Below, one piece after another: positions 1-11,005 of a stretch of DNA of 29,799 nucleotides (position 1 is the stretch's first letter; each line of letters opens with the position of its first letter). The notes under the pieces were generated by a model. The model was not told the origin of the DNA and searched no databases. It was given only the letters and a program-made list of their open reading frames with translations. The stretch comes from Guillardia theta CCMP2712 (Eukaryota; Cryptophyceae; Pyrenomonadales; Geminigeraceae): the NCBI RefSeq assembly GCF_000315625.1, contig NW_005434490.1:58375-88173 (forward strand). The letters are read 5' to 3'. Both the position numbers and the translations under genes were made by a program.

Positions 1-29
1 ATGGTAATCTGATGCGTCTTGTGCTTCAG

Positions 30-2788
30 AGATACCTGGGAAGAGTTCGAGTCGGAAGCTACCGAACATGTCTGGAGGCCGTTGCAGACCGCGATGCACT
101 TGTTTCTCTGGGACCGAGCGACAAACTTTGTAATCAGGCTTGCTCGATATGCGATGCTGTGTATAGGAGCAGTGGGGGGGAAGAAACAGGAGAGGACGGG
201 AGGGGAGGGGAGGGAAGAGGACAGGAGAGGAGAGGAGGTTAGGGGAGGGTGGGGGAGAAGGGGAGAGCTCTGCAGAGCAGAGGAGAAGAGGGAGGAGAAG
301 AGAAGAGGAGAGAAAGGAGAAGAGGGAGGAGAAGAGAAGAGGAGAGGAGAAGTCGACAATCTCTTGGCTCGATGTCCCTCAGCTCGATGTGTTTGTTTGC
401 TCTTGTTGTGGCTGACGCTCTTCGTCTGTTTCATGTCAGGGTCGAGACATTCATCGTATTCAACTCTCTCCTCTCATCCTCAAGGCAATCTGGCAAGCCG
501 GATACTGCTCGCACATGTCGGCTGTCTCCTTCCTCCTCATCCCTTCTGCCTCCTGCTCTTCTAGCCTCTTCTCGCCTGCTTCTCTTGCCTGCGGCACCTC
601 GACTTGTTCCTGACGGTCTCCAAGGCTCACTTCCATGTTCATGGACATGCCCTACTCGATTCGCTCTGCCTTCGACGCCGGATTGCGGGCAATTGAGAAG
701 ATCATACTCGGGCGAGTACTTCCTCCTCCTCCACCACCACCTGCTTCTGCTGATGCATTGGCTATCATTTCGCTCCCTCCTTCTCTCCCTCTCTCTCTTC
801 TTGTACTCGTCTTCTCCTTGCTGCTACTCGTTGTTCCCATCAAGAAGCGTCTCCCATTCTTCCTCTGTTGTGTTACTCGTCCTCGCACGATGTGCTTGCG
901 CCTGAGAGTCTCTCGTCAGGGGGAAGCTTGCTGAGTTCACTGCAATGAGGAGGCTGGAAGTCCCAGTCGGTAAAGGCCGAGCTGACACTGAAGATGAGGA
1001 GGAGGGAGGAGGGAGAGCGAGTCGGAAGGGAGGGGGGCAGGGGAGAGGAGGGGACGAGGACGAAGATATGGATGATAATGGGGGAAGTGCAGACGGAGAG
1101 GGAGAGGGGAAGAGACCAGGGCTGATAGGACGATTAGCAGCGGGACCGTACAGTATCGAACGTTTGAAGGAGACTATGACGTGGGATACCAGCACGGGGT
1201 AAGAGGAGGAGAGGGAGGAGGAGGAGGAGGAGGAGGAGGAGGAGGAGGAGGAGGAGGAGGAGGAAGAGGGGAATAGGAGGATGAAGCATGGAGCAGTTAT
1301 TGGATCATGGACGTGGATCCTCAGACTATGTCGCGAACGAGATTAGAGGTCTGTACATATCCGTAACACAATCAAACTGCTCTGCTCTGCTCTGCTCTGC
1401 TCTGCTCTGCTCTGCTCTGCTCTGCTCTGCTCTGCTCTGCCCTCCCTTTCCCTCCTCTCCTCTCTATGCTCGTGCCAACTTCAAGTCCTCGCATTGCTCA
1501 CATCTCCTGTCTGATCGTTTTTACCCATCAGGTCAGCTCCGGCATCGCAACCTTCATGAATGTGCACCCGGATGAGATGCTGGCACGTGTCGGCAACTGC
1601 GACAACCCGATACCACAGTCTCAGCTTGAGTTCTTCGGCAGCATAACATGTACCATGCCTCCCAACCAGCTCCATTTCTCTTCCACCACCACCTCTTCCT
1701 TTTTTTGGTCTCCTGTTCATTTCTCACCTGGACTTGTCGCAGATGAGATCGCTTTCATGCAGTCCTCCAAACTCGTGCGCAACCTCCGCCTCGTTCGCAG
1801 ATGTCCGAAGGTGCGGCTCATGTGGACAGGGAGAGCAAGCAGAGCCTTAGCGGAGGAGGGAGGTCAGAGGCTGACGAGCGAGTCAGAGTGGCAAGCTACT
1901 CGACCCTATGCTTTGTCGATTGACTACAATCAGGGAGAGAGACAGTTTTGGGAGGTGAGGATCGTTTGAGAAGCTTTCTCCTCCATGTCTCCCTCCCCCT
2001 CCACACCTTCTCATCCTCCTCGTCCTCCTCGTCCTCCTCCTCCTCCTTGTCCTCCTCGTCCTCCTTGTCCTCCTCCTTCCTTTCATCCTCGTAGTGATCC
2101 CCAGCCCTGTTTCATGTCCTCCCCTGCCCTCTCCTTACTTCACTTCCCCTCTCCTCCCTCACGTTCATCGCTGCTCCCGCCGAGTGTCGCATCCTCTGCG
2201 TCTGACTCGCTCCTCAGAATGGTCAGAGTGATGAACATCCTTCAACGCCTCACGCCTTCCGACTACGACCAGGAGCTCATGTGCGCTGCCGCATGCTGGA
2301 GGAATGAGGCAGAGGCTGGGCAGAAGGGAAGAGGCTGAACTAGGAAGCGAGCGAAGGGGTCGCATGAGGAGGAAGAGCGCGGGGAAGAGAAGAGTAGAGG
2401 AGGAGGAGGAGAGCGGGGAGGGCAGGGAGCAGGAAAGGAGAGGAGAGGAGAAAAGAGGAGGGCTATGGTGACGATGCTGCAGGACAAAACCCACCACCTG
2501 CCGTCCTCTGCTATGGGTCATCGGGGATCAACGTAATGGAGACGACCTCCTGCAGTCAGCAAACTACGACTACCTCTTCTCGCAAAGCTTTCGTGGCATG
2601 AAGGAGACGATGGAGGTGAAGCCGCCTGTGTCACTGCTGATGCTGTGTTTTGCTGCCTCTGACCTGAGTCGCTTTTCCGTTGATAGCAGCTGATGTCCTC
2701 GCAGGGCCAGCGATCCCTGCTGCGACTACAACGGGAAGTCTCCCAGATCTTCAAGCCCTTTGTCGACTTCGCGGCATTGCAAACTTGA
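30..2788 (+). CDS. Multi-exon gene, unknown function (5' end uncertain)
   Basis: I do not recognise the family. Well-supported exons with GT-AG borders are 625-715, 920 (or 936)-1198, 1287-1362, 1532-1649, 1743-1954, 2218-2280, 2483-2615 and 2690-2788, ending in TGA. Phases agree across the 1198/1287, 1362/1532, 1649/1743, 2280/2483 and 2615/2690 junctions. Those at 715/920 and 1954/2218 do not close, so a border there is wrong or a small exon is missing. A further exon probably starts at 30 after an acceptor. The protein has an acidic, glycine-rich low-complexity stretch (exon at 920-1198), then helical, soluble-looking segments such as YDYLFSQSFRGMKETME, and a C-terminus IFKPFVDFAALQT. No catalytic motif or membrane segment is evident in the firm exons. 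Introns carry GGA and CTCTG repeats. That the exons belong to one gene is an inference from phase continuity. Confidence 0.55.
1199..1286 (+). repeat. GGA microsatellite filling an intron
   Basis: This intron of the unknown gene starts with GTAAGA and is mostly (GAG/GGA)n up to the acceptor at 1286. Confidence 0.75.
1376..1440 (+). repeat. (CTCTG)n pentanucleotide repeat
   Basis: About thirteen uninterrupted copies of the 5-mer CTCTG lie in the intron 1363-1531 of the unknown gene. The unit differs by one or two bases from the TCTCC and CCCTG pentamers in introns of the SET gene. Confidence 0.9.
2009..2090 (+). repeat. CCT/CGT triplet tract
   Basis: A pyrimidine-rich run of CCT with interspersed CGT and TGT triplets, inside the presumed intron 1955-2217. 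Confidence 0.75.
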
Positions 2789-2801
2789 AGGAGCTGGAGC
2801 T

Positions 2802-2922
2802 GTTCGAGGGCAGGAGTTTATCTACAGATATAGTTCGAGGGCAGGAGTTTATCTACAGATATAGTTCGAGGGCAGGAGTTTATCTACAGATATAGTTCGA
2901 GGTCAGGAGTTTATCTACAGGT
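2802..2922 (+). repeat. 31-bp tandem repeat, four copies
   Basis: The unit beginning GTTCGAGGGCAGGAGTTTAT starts at 2802, 2833, 2864 and 2895. The last copy has one substitution (GGTC for GGGC) and is truncated at its 3' end. It begins 14 bases after the stop codon of the upstream gene, so it lies in its 3' UTR or just beyond. Confidence 0.95.
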
Positions 2923-5525
2923 ATGCGTATTCAAGCAAAGAAAAACAGACAAGAACAAGGTCGCTTTATGATACTAGACCCGAACCCCATGCTTACATGC
3001 ACTGAACTTGCAACGGCCGGGCTGCACAAGTACTGTGATGAAAGGATGGGAAGAACTTTGAAAAGAGAGTGAAATAGAGCTTCGGTCTAGCTTTGCTCTA
3101 GCTTTGCTATGAATCGTGGAACATCAATGTCAAGCTGTTCACAACCTTCAAGTACAGATAGGATTGAAGTGGTGTACAAATGACATCATCTGGAGATTGT
3201 CGATCCGTTCGTTTCTTTTGCAACAAATCTCTAGCCCTTGTGTAAAGTTTCTGCGCAACAATATTTCTCTCACGAATGGATGCTGCATCTTGTTCTAACG
3301 CGCATAAAAGCAGTTCACGGATGTGCTGGACTGACGCTCATGATAACAAAGCTTTGCTTGTCGTTCTCTTCACGGTCAGCCTTACAGTCCTGAAGAATCC
3401 TGCATTAATCATAGTTTTGTCGATTGCGCAAACGTTCACTCCTTCCGTCAGCATACAAGATTCATTTTTCAAAACTCATCTATCATTCCTGTGCAAACTC
3501 CCGACCTATCATTTCCTTGCAGTTTCATGCGCTGCCTATCATGTTTTTGCAGAGCGGATTTGGATGGCAGAGGAAAAATTCGCAACATGCCGTATGTTTC
3601 AAATGTTACCGGCCGGCCCCAGTGAGAAGTTGGTATTCCTCTCCAATCCCTCGGTAACCAAACCTGGAATGACGGAGTGTGTATTCCTCATGGCGTGAAC
3701 ATTCTGACTAGCAAATGTTGTTCAGCAGGAATCTGTCTGATAAGATGGCGCCTGGATGTGGAGATCATTTCTGTGAAGAAGTTGCTGCGCTCGAATGTTG
3801 AATGCTTGCAAATCTGCATTGTAGCACCCCAGTATTTTTTCAAAACCCCAATGAGCTAAGCTCGCTGATCTCCTGGAGTAATATTCTGATATGTCTCATT
3901 GTTGTTGATAACATGACCATGATTGGAGGTAGCCCAGCGTGCAATATGCTCATACAATGCCTTGTGCTTCTGCTGATGATGCTTTACTTGGATTCAAAGT
4001 CTTTCCAGCTCATGATGCAATGTCCCCTCATTTCCATGTTGAGGAGAAAACAAATCTTGTAGCCCTCTAGTACCTAGACCTATCAACCTGCCTCGTACTT
4101 CAGACATGGATATTACGTAAGTGACAACAATAAAAAATGATTGTCTATAAAATCTGAGATCATTGCATCATCAGTAATGCTTTCTGGGTTGTAGCTGGGA
4201 TTCTGGTTTGTTGCTATTGGAGACAGCGAGTGAATATCACATGCAAGAATGCTGTACGTTTCCTTGGTTGTTGTGGCGTGGGGTTGCTGCTCTGACGATG
4301 CTTTCAGAACGACCGAACTGACTTGTGCTTCATGATGGGATGGAGTTACGCATAGAGCGTGTGACTTGCTCTCGTACAGGGGAGGAGAACACGGTCAACT
4401 CGTCATGAGCGACCTGAATAAGTCAAGCTGTGCGGGTTAGGTGCAGATTTGTGGATACGGCTGTGTAGTAAAGACTATCTACCAACGCAGATAGTGGAAA
4501 CTTTACACCCAACTCGCTATAATGCACCCGAGCGGCCGGGAAGAGGTTTTACTACCCCAGATTGCTTATACGTGCGAGCTGTGGTAAACAACAATCTGTT
4601 TATTTGACTGAAAAAGAAGGACAAACCGAAGCAAACAAAGGAGGGGGAGGATAGAGCCAACAAATCCGCCTCAATAAAATCTACCGGGTACTGTTTTATA
4701 ACAATTTTAAATTAACATTACGCAAAAAAAAAAAACAGGATGGCCACCAAGGTGTCAGTCGTTGCCGAGGTACCCCCACCCCCACAGATTCCATGGATTC
4801 AGCCACCCCTGTATCAAAATAGCCTTAAATACGGCAGCGGATGTAAATCAACATTGTTTCAAGATTTTGCGCCTGACGACGAGGCTACCCCTGAATTTGA
4901 TGTTACCTGTACCGGTAATGCTACCAACAAATAACCTTAAGGAGACATCCGGGCATCAAATCAGCCTTAATCTCGGTTTCGTTACGTTCAATATTGAAAT
5001 TAACGCAATGTTGCATGATTTAACGTTATTATCTGACTACATTACAACAAATGTTTTAGCTGCTGACCTATAATGGACATTCAGCCCCGATCGGTACCCC
5101 ATGAGGAATATGAATGACCAGAGACTGCTTTCCCTACCGGTCCTTGATGCTTAATTTACTGTCTTTTACAGGGTGGGGTATTCCAGCGCTGGGGTGGGTC
5201 AAGCAGGCTTTGCCCGACAATCTACATTAACCGAGCACGAGGAAGGCGATTCCAACAGTTCCCCTACGCCTCCTACGTCTCCTCCCTCCCTCCCCCTCCT
5301 CCTCCTCTACGTCCTCTCTCTCCTTCCTTGGACTCTCATCAAGAGCATCCAACCTCATCTCTGGAGTTATCCGTGGCTTTCAGTGCTGCCAGAACTAGTC
5401 ACACGGTTTCATTACTCCATTTCCTCTTGACCTCAACTGGAGCTTCAAGTCAGCATAGTCATTGGTCTGCTCTCAAATAAGCAATTCTCCTTCTTCACTG
5501 AACAACTCCTCTTTTGAAAGAAACG
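2923..5525. other. Gene-poor stretch, no supported gene
   Basis: I find only short ORFs without protein-like composition or coherent splice chains. From about 4100 the sequence becomes more AT-rich, with a 12-A run at 4725-4736 directly before CAGGATGGCC. Between 4500 and 5200 there are scattered TACCCC/GGGGTA-type motifs like those at 23990-26480. The 5240-5340 part is a CCT-rich pyrimidine tract. This could be decayed mobile DNA plus the upstream region of the helix-turn-helix gene, but nothing proves it. Confidence 0.5.
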
Positions 5526-6029
5526 ATGGAGTCATACGATAAGAACATCTCCGAGATTCCTTTCGCTCTCACTATCTTAGAACCCTCCGATGTCCTCCAC
5601 GGCTTTCCGGAAGACGCGAAATCTTCGGAGGCCTTTGCCGACATTGTGTTTGCAGACCAAGATGAAATGAGCTCGAACGAAGAATGGTCGTGCAACACTA
5701 TGTTCAAGACTGCTTCCTCCAAGGAGACCATGGGAAGCTCCCCGCTTGATGAATGTTTTCTCCACTCCATCGCTAACAGGAAGCGATGCCGAAACTGGAC
5801 AGACACGGACCGAGCAAAGCACAGCATCTACTGCAAGGGAAAGTCCAGGCTGTCCAAGGAGGAGAAATATCACATCATCAAGATGTGGGAGTCCAAGGAC
5901 GACAGCTCGAGCTTGCAGCTCACTCAGTCACAGATCGCAAAGCTCTTCGATAAGAGCAGGTCTGCCATTTCCAAGATCCTCAGCCCCAAGAACGTGGAGA
6001 AGATCAAGCTCGAGTACGAGGCCTCTTAG
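5526..6029 (+). CDS. Small Pipsqueak/CENP-B-like helix-turn-helix protein
   Basis: A 167-aa single-exon protein from the ATG at 5526; an upstream in-frame TTG is not a credible eukaryotic start. Residues about 1-85 are acidic and serine-rich without a recognised fold. Residues about 104-160 form a DNA-binding unit: a basic lead-in KGKSRLSKEEK, a first helix around YHIIKMWES, then a helix-turn-helix LTQSQIAKLFDKSRSAISKI at 132-151. Spacing and residues (xIAKxF, xxSxISKIL) match the HTH_psq/CENP-B N-terminal family found in transposases and in host proteins domesticated from them. No DDE nuclease domain is present, so it is probably a DNA-binding or regulatory protein. It has no intron, unlike most neighbours, and converges with the SAPS gene. 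Family assignment is from motif pattern only. Confidence 0.75.
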   Translation: MESYDKNISEIPFALTILEPSDVLHGFPEDAKSSEAFADIVFADQDEMSSNEEWSCNTMFKTASSKETMGSSPLDECFLHSIANRKRCRNWTDTDRAKHSIYCKGKSRLSKEEKYHIIKMWESKDDSSSLQLTQSQIAKLFDKSRSAISKILSPKNVEKIKLEYEAS

Positions 6030-6688
6030 ACCAGCCGCTGGTTCTCTCCGCACATCAGCCACATGCTCGCAACTTCAACGACACGAGTATTCCACCACAA
6101 AGCTCCGCCGACAGAGACCATGAAAGATTCACGTGAAATGTCATTTTCAATGGTATTCTTCTTGTAGACACATGACAAGACTTTGATCTCCTTGGAGAGA
6201 TTGAATGCCGTCAGACGCATCAGAAAAAATAGGCTCTGAGCAATATAAATGAAATTTATTCAAATCTCTTGACATGTTTGCTTGTTCATCTCCGATGTGG
6301 TAACCCTTTACCGACATAGATGGCAGCACACATGAGTTGTAAGAGCTTCCGACAGTTTACAGCTTCACAGACTCAACATTATGTACATACAGTCTAGCTG
6401 GTTAAACATTTACACGAGAGGGAGGGCGAAGCTCCTTCTAGTTTTCTCCTCCGGCCCCCATGCCTGCTACCTTAGGCCACACCTGCGCGACGTGAGAGAG
6501 GCTACTTGAGATCGCTCACTCACTGAGCTCGCGGAGAGCAGAAGAATGAGATCCTTTCCCTGCCGCTCCATGTCAGTCCCACGTCTCAGTCGCATGTCTC
6601 AGTCGCATGTCTCAGGGAGCAGCCGCGCATCTTGCCTGCCCTGTGTTGGCCATGTCCCTCGTCCCTCGCTGAACTTCCCGTGTCCGTG
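6030..6688. other. Convergent 3' intergenic region
   Basis: This stretch lies between the stop codons of the helix-turn-helix gene and the SAPS gene. On the minus strand an AATAAA occurs at 6260-6255, a possible but distant poly(A) signal for the SAPS transcript. A short direct repeat (CTCAGTCGCATGT) occurs at 6585-6611. No gene is supported here. Confidence 0.5.
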
Positions 6689-9600
6689 TCAGGATCGCCT
6701 GAGCTGCTGGTCACCTCGGGCCTCTTCTGCACACATCGCACTCGCCTTGACAAGCTGCGGCAGGTGAGCTCGAGAGCAGCTTGCTGACGGCCAGCTGGAC
6801 TCCTGACGAGCGACCCCCAGAGCGCTTGACAACTGAAACCTTTCAGTCCAGCCATTCCCCAGCACAAGACTCACATGTCCCAAGAGGTCGCATTTCCGGA
6901 TGAGAGTGAGGAGTGGCGACATGTCACGAGCATTGGCGAACCGCTGAGTCTGCTGGTCAGGTGCTGGGCGCAAGATAGCAACAAGTCTCGCTGACCACCA
7001 TCAGGTCGACAGCTCGCAGGTGGATCATACAGCTGCTCCTGGACTGCTTGTAGAGCTGAGAAAGTTTTCAGATCCTCTCCTACTTCACTTCCCATCACCA
7101 TCAGAGTTCGCATCGCGACATGATTCAGCAGAGTCTCAAACTGCACCCCAGCTGGATGGTTTTCTCGTATGATCTAGAGCAAAGTGAGTGTAGGAGACTT
7201 TCCGGCTAGCCCCCAGCTAGTCTTACCTGTATCTGAGCAAAGACGTTGAGAAGATAAAGGGCGCATAAGCCGCTCGGGGTGAAGTGCTGCTGCATGCCTG
7301 ACAAGAGGCGTGAGGGTCGATCGGCGGTCAAAGTCATCCGACAGGTTTCCTCGTCCTCCTCGTCCTCCTGCACTTGAATCATGTCCTTGCGTCACAAGTA
7401 TGAAGCCTACCAGGTGGCACAAGACTCGCGAGCCTCGACTAGCGAGCCCGGCGATGATGGGCGGGGTCTGGGGGGAAGGAGAAGTCAGCGAGCGAGGTCG
7501 GAAGCGAATGCAATCACGTTGTTGGGGTCAGTGGTGGGATCGTCCATCTCCCTGCTCGCACGCGCTCAGACGAGGCAAGAGAAAGTGGCAGAGAGGACTG
7601 ACAGCTTAAGAAGAGCCTCCAGAACGGGGAGACTCCAGCACTTCCTCTGCTCTTCCAGTCAGGCACGAGACAAGAGGAGGAGGATCAGTCTCGACCTGGA
7701 GGGTGTGCTGGTGGCAGAGCTCGAGGACGCAGGCGATGAAGTCTTCCTTCTCGAAGCTGAGGACGAGACGTCAGCTGCTCTCCTCCTGCCCTCCGACCGG
7801 ACCATTGTAGAGCCTCGCCCTTCCCGCTAGGGGTCAGCAGGGAAACCAAGACACCTGAAGCAGCCTCCGCCCTGCAAGGAGGGTCAAAGGTCAAGTGATG
7901 CAGTGGCGGCCTGGAAAGGCAGACCGGCAGGTCTTCTTGCAGCTCTGCTGTGCCACCATCCTGCAGCTGTCAATCTCGACCGGATCTCCGTTCAAGGACG
8001 AAAGAAGCATGCTGACGACACCAGACTCGACCCACATGTTGAGGCGCTCCCTGGACGCACGAGAGTCAGAGGAAGCGACTTATGCTCGTCCACCAGCATC
8101 AGTCCACCTGTCTGCCTGCACTGCTTGCTCAAACATCGCGGAGACGCAGGGCAGCCAGAGCAACTGAGAGGGTCAGGTAAGAGGAGGAGGAGAGAGAGAG
8201 AGAGCAACAGCGTCTGGACCTTGTGCGCACAAGAGATGAAGGAGCGAGTGTCGGCATGAAGAGCTTCAAGGAACTTCACGAGACAAGGCGAGTCGCTCCC
8301 CCCGGAGACAAAGCTGATGCACAGGCGGGACCAAAGCATGCAGTGAAACTCCAGCTGACCCACCAGCTGCTTGTCCTGCTCCCTAGACTCGCTGCCCTGC
8401 TCCACCGTCGCGGTGCAGTATCGGAGGAAGTGCACAACCTTGCGCATGAGAGCCCCGCTGTCTGCGATCGTCTTCATGCAGAAGGAGCCGTACGCGTGAG
8501 GGCCGCAGATCAGCTCGCAGGCAAGAGCAGGGAGGCGATGAAAAGAGTTCATGTGGCTGATCTTGTTCCCTTGGTCGGGGCGAATACACGAGGACTCCGA
8601 GGTTTCAGTCTCGTCCTTGGCCTCCGGAGAGGATAACGATTCCATGCCCAGCATACCTTCGATGAGAAGTTCGACCACCTGCAATGGCGATCAGCAAGAC
8701 AAGATCGAAAAGAGAATTGAGAGCTTACCTCTGCGCTCTGTATGAAAGAAGCAAGATTCTTGCAAAGTTCTCCACTTTGAACTGTTTAGATTCAGTTCTC
8801 AGTGCAAGTACACTTGCAAGACGACGGGACCTCTTGCATAGAAAGCCTCGTCGTCTTCCAGCAATCTCGTCAGGATCTCCTGGCGGGCTCGCTAAGAGGA
8901 TCAAGTGGAAAACAAAAGAGACTTCCAACTGACCAGGCGATCCTGACGAGAATTGAGCTCACCGCGAGAGAGGAGAAGCTCGTCTAGCTGCTGGCACTGC
9001 CAACAAAGTCACCAGCATCACTCGCACAAGTCACCAGCATCACTCGAACAAGTCACCAGCATCACTCAGCAACATGCCCACGTCTCTCTCACCTCGACCC
9101 CGTACCGCGGGCTCTCCTTCCCGATCAATGAAAACTCGTCATAATCCGGCTTTGGCTCGGGATACGATTCATCTTCTCCGCCAAAGTAGTCTTCGCTCTC
9201 CGGCATCACTCGCTTCCTCTCCTTCTGCTCCTCCATGCTCTCCCCGTCACTCCCCAGCGCCGCCTTGGCTGCTCGTCGACTGACCGGAGGGTCAAGGGCC
9301 CCCGAAGACAAGGAAGGGTCTCACCGAGCATAGACGGCAGACTGACCAGGTGAAAGAAGGTAAGTCCTGGAATCCTGCAGCAGCCGTCTCACGCACGTTC
9401 ACCCGAGCAAGGGAAGGAGCTACTTCAGCTCCATGGTCGTTGGCGAGTGCCAGGGACAGCGGCTGATACCTGCTCACAGTTTGAAAGAGCCGCGAGCACG
9501 ACCAAGTCACGAGTGAGCTGGTCAGGCAAGGACGAGAAATGCGATGCAGACAAGACAAACATGGAGAAGAAGAGACGGAGAGATGGTGAAGTGATTGCAA

Positions 9601-10309
9601 AGATCATGAAGACGAAGACAAGTAAGGAGAAGAGAAGATGTAAAGGATAATGCAAAGGTGGTCAACAGAATTGGCGGGACTGGGAAGGAATTCAAAAGAC
9701 AAGATGGCGTGAAGTGAAGGAGAAGGCGGCTGATGCGAAGTAGAATCGCGTGGAGAACAAGAGAACGAGAGAACAAGAGAACGAGAGAACAAGAGAACGA
9801 GAGAACAAGAGATAGAGAGAGCGAGAGGGGAAGTAAGAGAAAGTTTCCTTGACTGCTAACCTGCTCCTCCCACTCCGTCTTGAGCCTGAGAAGGAAGAAG
9901 ATCGTTCACATATCATGGGGAGAGCCTGGGACGAGAAAGCGCCATGCGGCGAGAGCTGGGCCTGACAACTCGCTGCTGTTTCATGGCTGAGGTCAGAGGA
10001 GCAGGCAGATAGCTCCATGGGCTGGCCGAGAGCAGAGCAGCAGCTCGTCTCCGTCTTGTTCTTCTTCTGAGAGCCCCCGCACCTGCTCTGACCCGGAAAG
10101 ATGCTGTGCGGAGCTTCACTGAGCAGCTCGTCCTCCTCCTCGTCAAAGAACATCGGTCCTGAGCTTCCCGCCTTCCTCCGGCTGGAAGGATTGAGAGCAC
10201 GTGAGATTCCTTCCAGGTCCCCTCCTCCCTCCCTCCACCTGCTGGGGGTCGGCGGGGGTACGTCTTCATCACCATCGTCTTCCATGCTCCTCAGGCTAGC
10301 AATGCTCAT
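6689..10309 (-). CDS. SAPS-domain protein (PP6/Sit4 regulatory subunit-like)
   Basis: SAPS proteins are helical-repeat regulatory subunits that bind Sit4/PP6-type Ser/Thr phosphatases in the cytoplasm. Exons, high to low: 10309-10083, 9886-9862, 9517-9470, 9374-9325, 9279-9093, 8987-8934, 8879-8831, 8781-8729, 8678-8220, 8163-8108, 8050-7925, 7871-7803, 7756-7696, 7646-7603, 7551-7518, 7467-7411, 7367-7227, 7173-7099, 7055-6999, 6952-6875, 6832-6689. All phases agree (697 aa). SAPS-like signatures in order: NLASFIQSAEVVELLIEG (about 222-239), LPALACELICGPHAYGSF, SRLCISFVSGGSDSPCLVKF, MWVESGVVSMLLSSL (about 407), SGLCALYLLNVF, LIRKCDLLGHLSSALG (about 641-656). The acidic N-terminus (1-180) is not typical. 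The start at 10309 and the last exon are the least certain parts. The call rests on motif order, not a search. Confidence 0.78.
9006..9068 (-). repeat. 22-bp tandem repeat in a SAPS intron
   Basis: Three copies of a unit containing AAGTCACCAGCATCACTC start at 9006, 9028 and 9050, inside the 105-base intron 9092-8988. They account for that intron being twice the usual size. Confidence 0.85.
9753..9810 (-). repeat. 16-bp tandem repeat in a SAPS intron
   Basis: About 3.6 copies of GAGAACAAGAGAACGA lie within the 344-base intron 9861-9518. Confidence 0.9.
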
Positions 10310-11005
10310 GAATCATCATCGTTGGCAGGTGTCGCATGATCGGCAGAACACATCATGTGAGATCTCAGATGTGAGGAAGTAGCCTGGTGTCGACAAACAC
10401 AATCAGCCACTAGCACAAATGCACCTCCTCGCCTTGTTCTGCTACTTCCATCCGCTGGCTCTTTGAAGGAATCCCTTCGAACCGTGTGTTTGACCTCATC
10501 CTTCCTACCGTGGACGATGTTGCTACTCACAACGCGTCTTGATCCAGCCATCATCTTCAGTGTACACTAGGCTTTCGGATCAGCTCAAACCCATCGATTT
10601 GACCGATTTCAACAGCCCCTCTCCCACGAACTCTCAACTCATCTCCTGGCTATCCCATCCGTCATGGCACAAGTTCACGCTCGGAGAAGCATGTTTCTCC
10701 TCCCAACCCTCTCCCATTCCCCCAATCCCTCCCTCGCCTCCACCATTGTCTTTCCCTCCCGCTCTCTTTCATTTTTGTACTTCATCTCCGTTTTCCCTAT
10801 GCACCGTTATATCCGTTACAAATGTCCGGACACCCGGCGGCCCGGCAGTGACTGAGGACTCCCGGCACTGACTGAGGACTCCGGGCTACTTATAAACTAG
10901 GGAGGAAGAGGGGAGGAGGAGGAGGAGGAGGAGAAGGAGGAGGAGAAGGAGGAGGAGGAGGAGAGACTGATCTGATCGAGCTCGCTTCCTTTCATTTCAA
11001 GCACG
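10310..11005. promoter_or_regulatory. Shared head-to-head upstream region of SAPS and SET genes
   Basis: The SAPS gene (minus) and the SET gene (plus) point away from each other with about 0.7 kb between their start codons, so both promoters should lie here. Visible elements: a GC-rich pair of near-identical units around AGTGACTGAGGACTCCCGG at 10847-10886, resembling the GC island at 24990-25805, then a (GGA)n tract at 10909-10968. The T/C-rich stretch 10690-10800 is non-coding in appearance. No TATA box can be assigned with confidence. Additional 5' exons of either gene in this interval cannot be excluded. Confidence 0.5.

Noticed and set aside
8223-8636. 137-codon plus-strand ORF antisense to SAPS
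   Set aside because: It mirrors the GC-rich SAPS coding exon and has no start context or splice evidence of its own.
7992-8684. 230-codon minus-strand ORF taken as a complete gene
   Set aside because: Its first 153 codons are the largest exon of the SAPS gene (8678-8220); the rest is intron and next-exon read-through.
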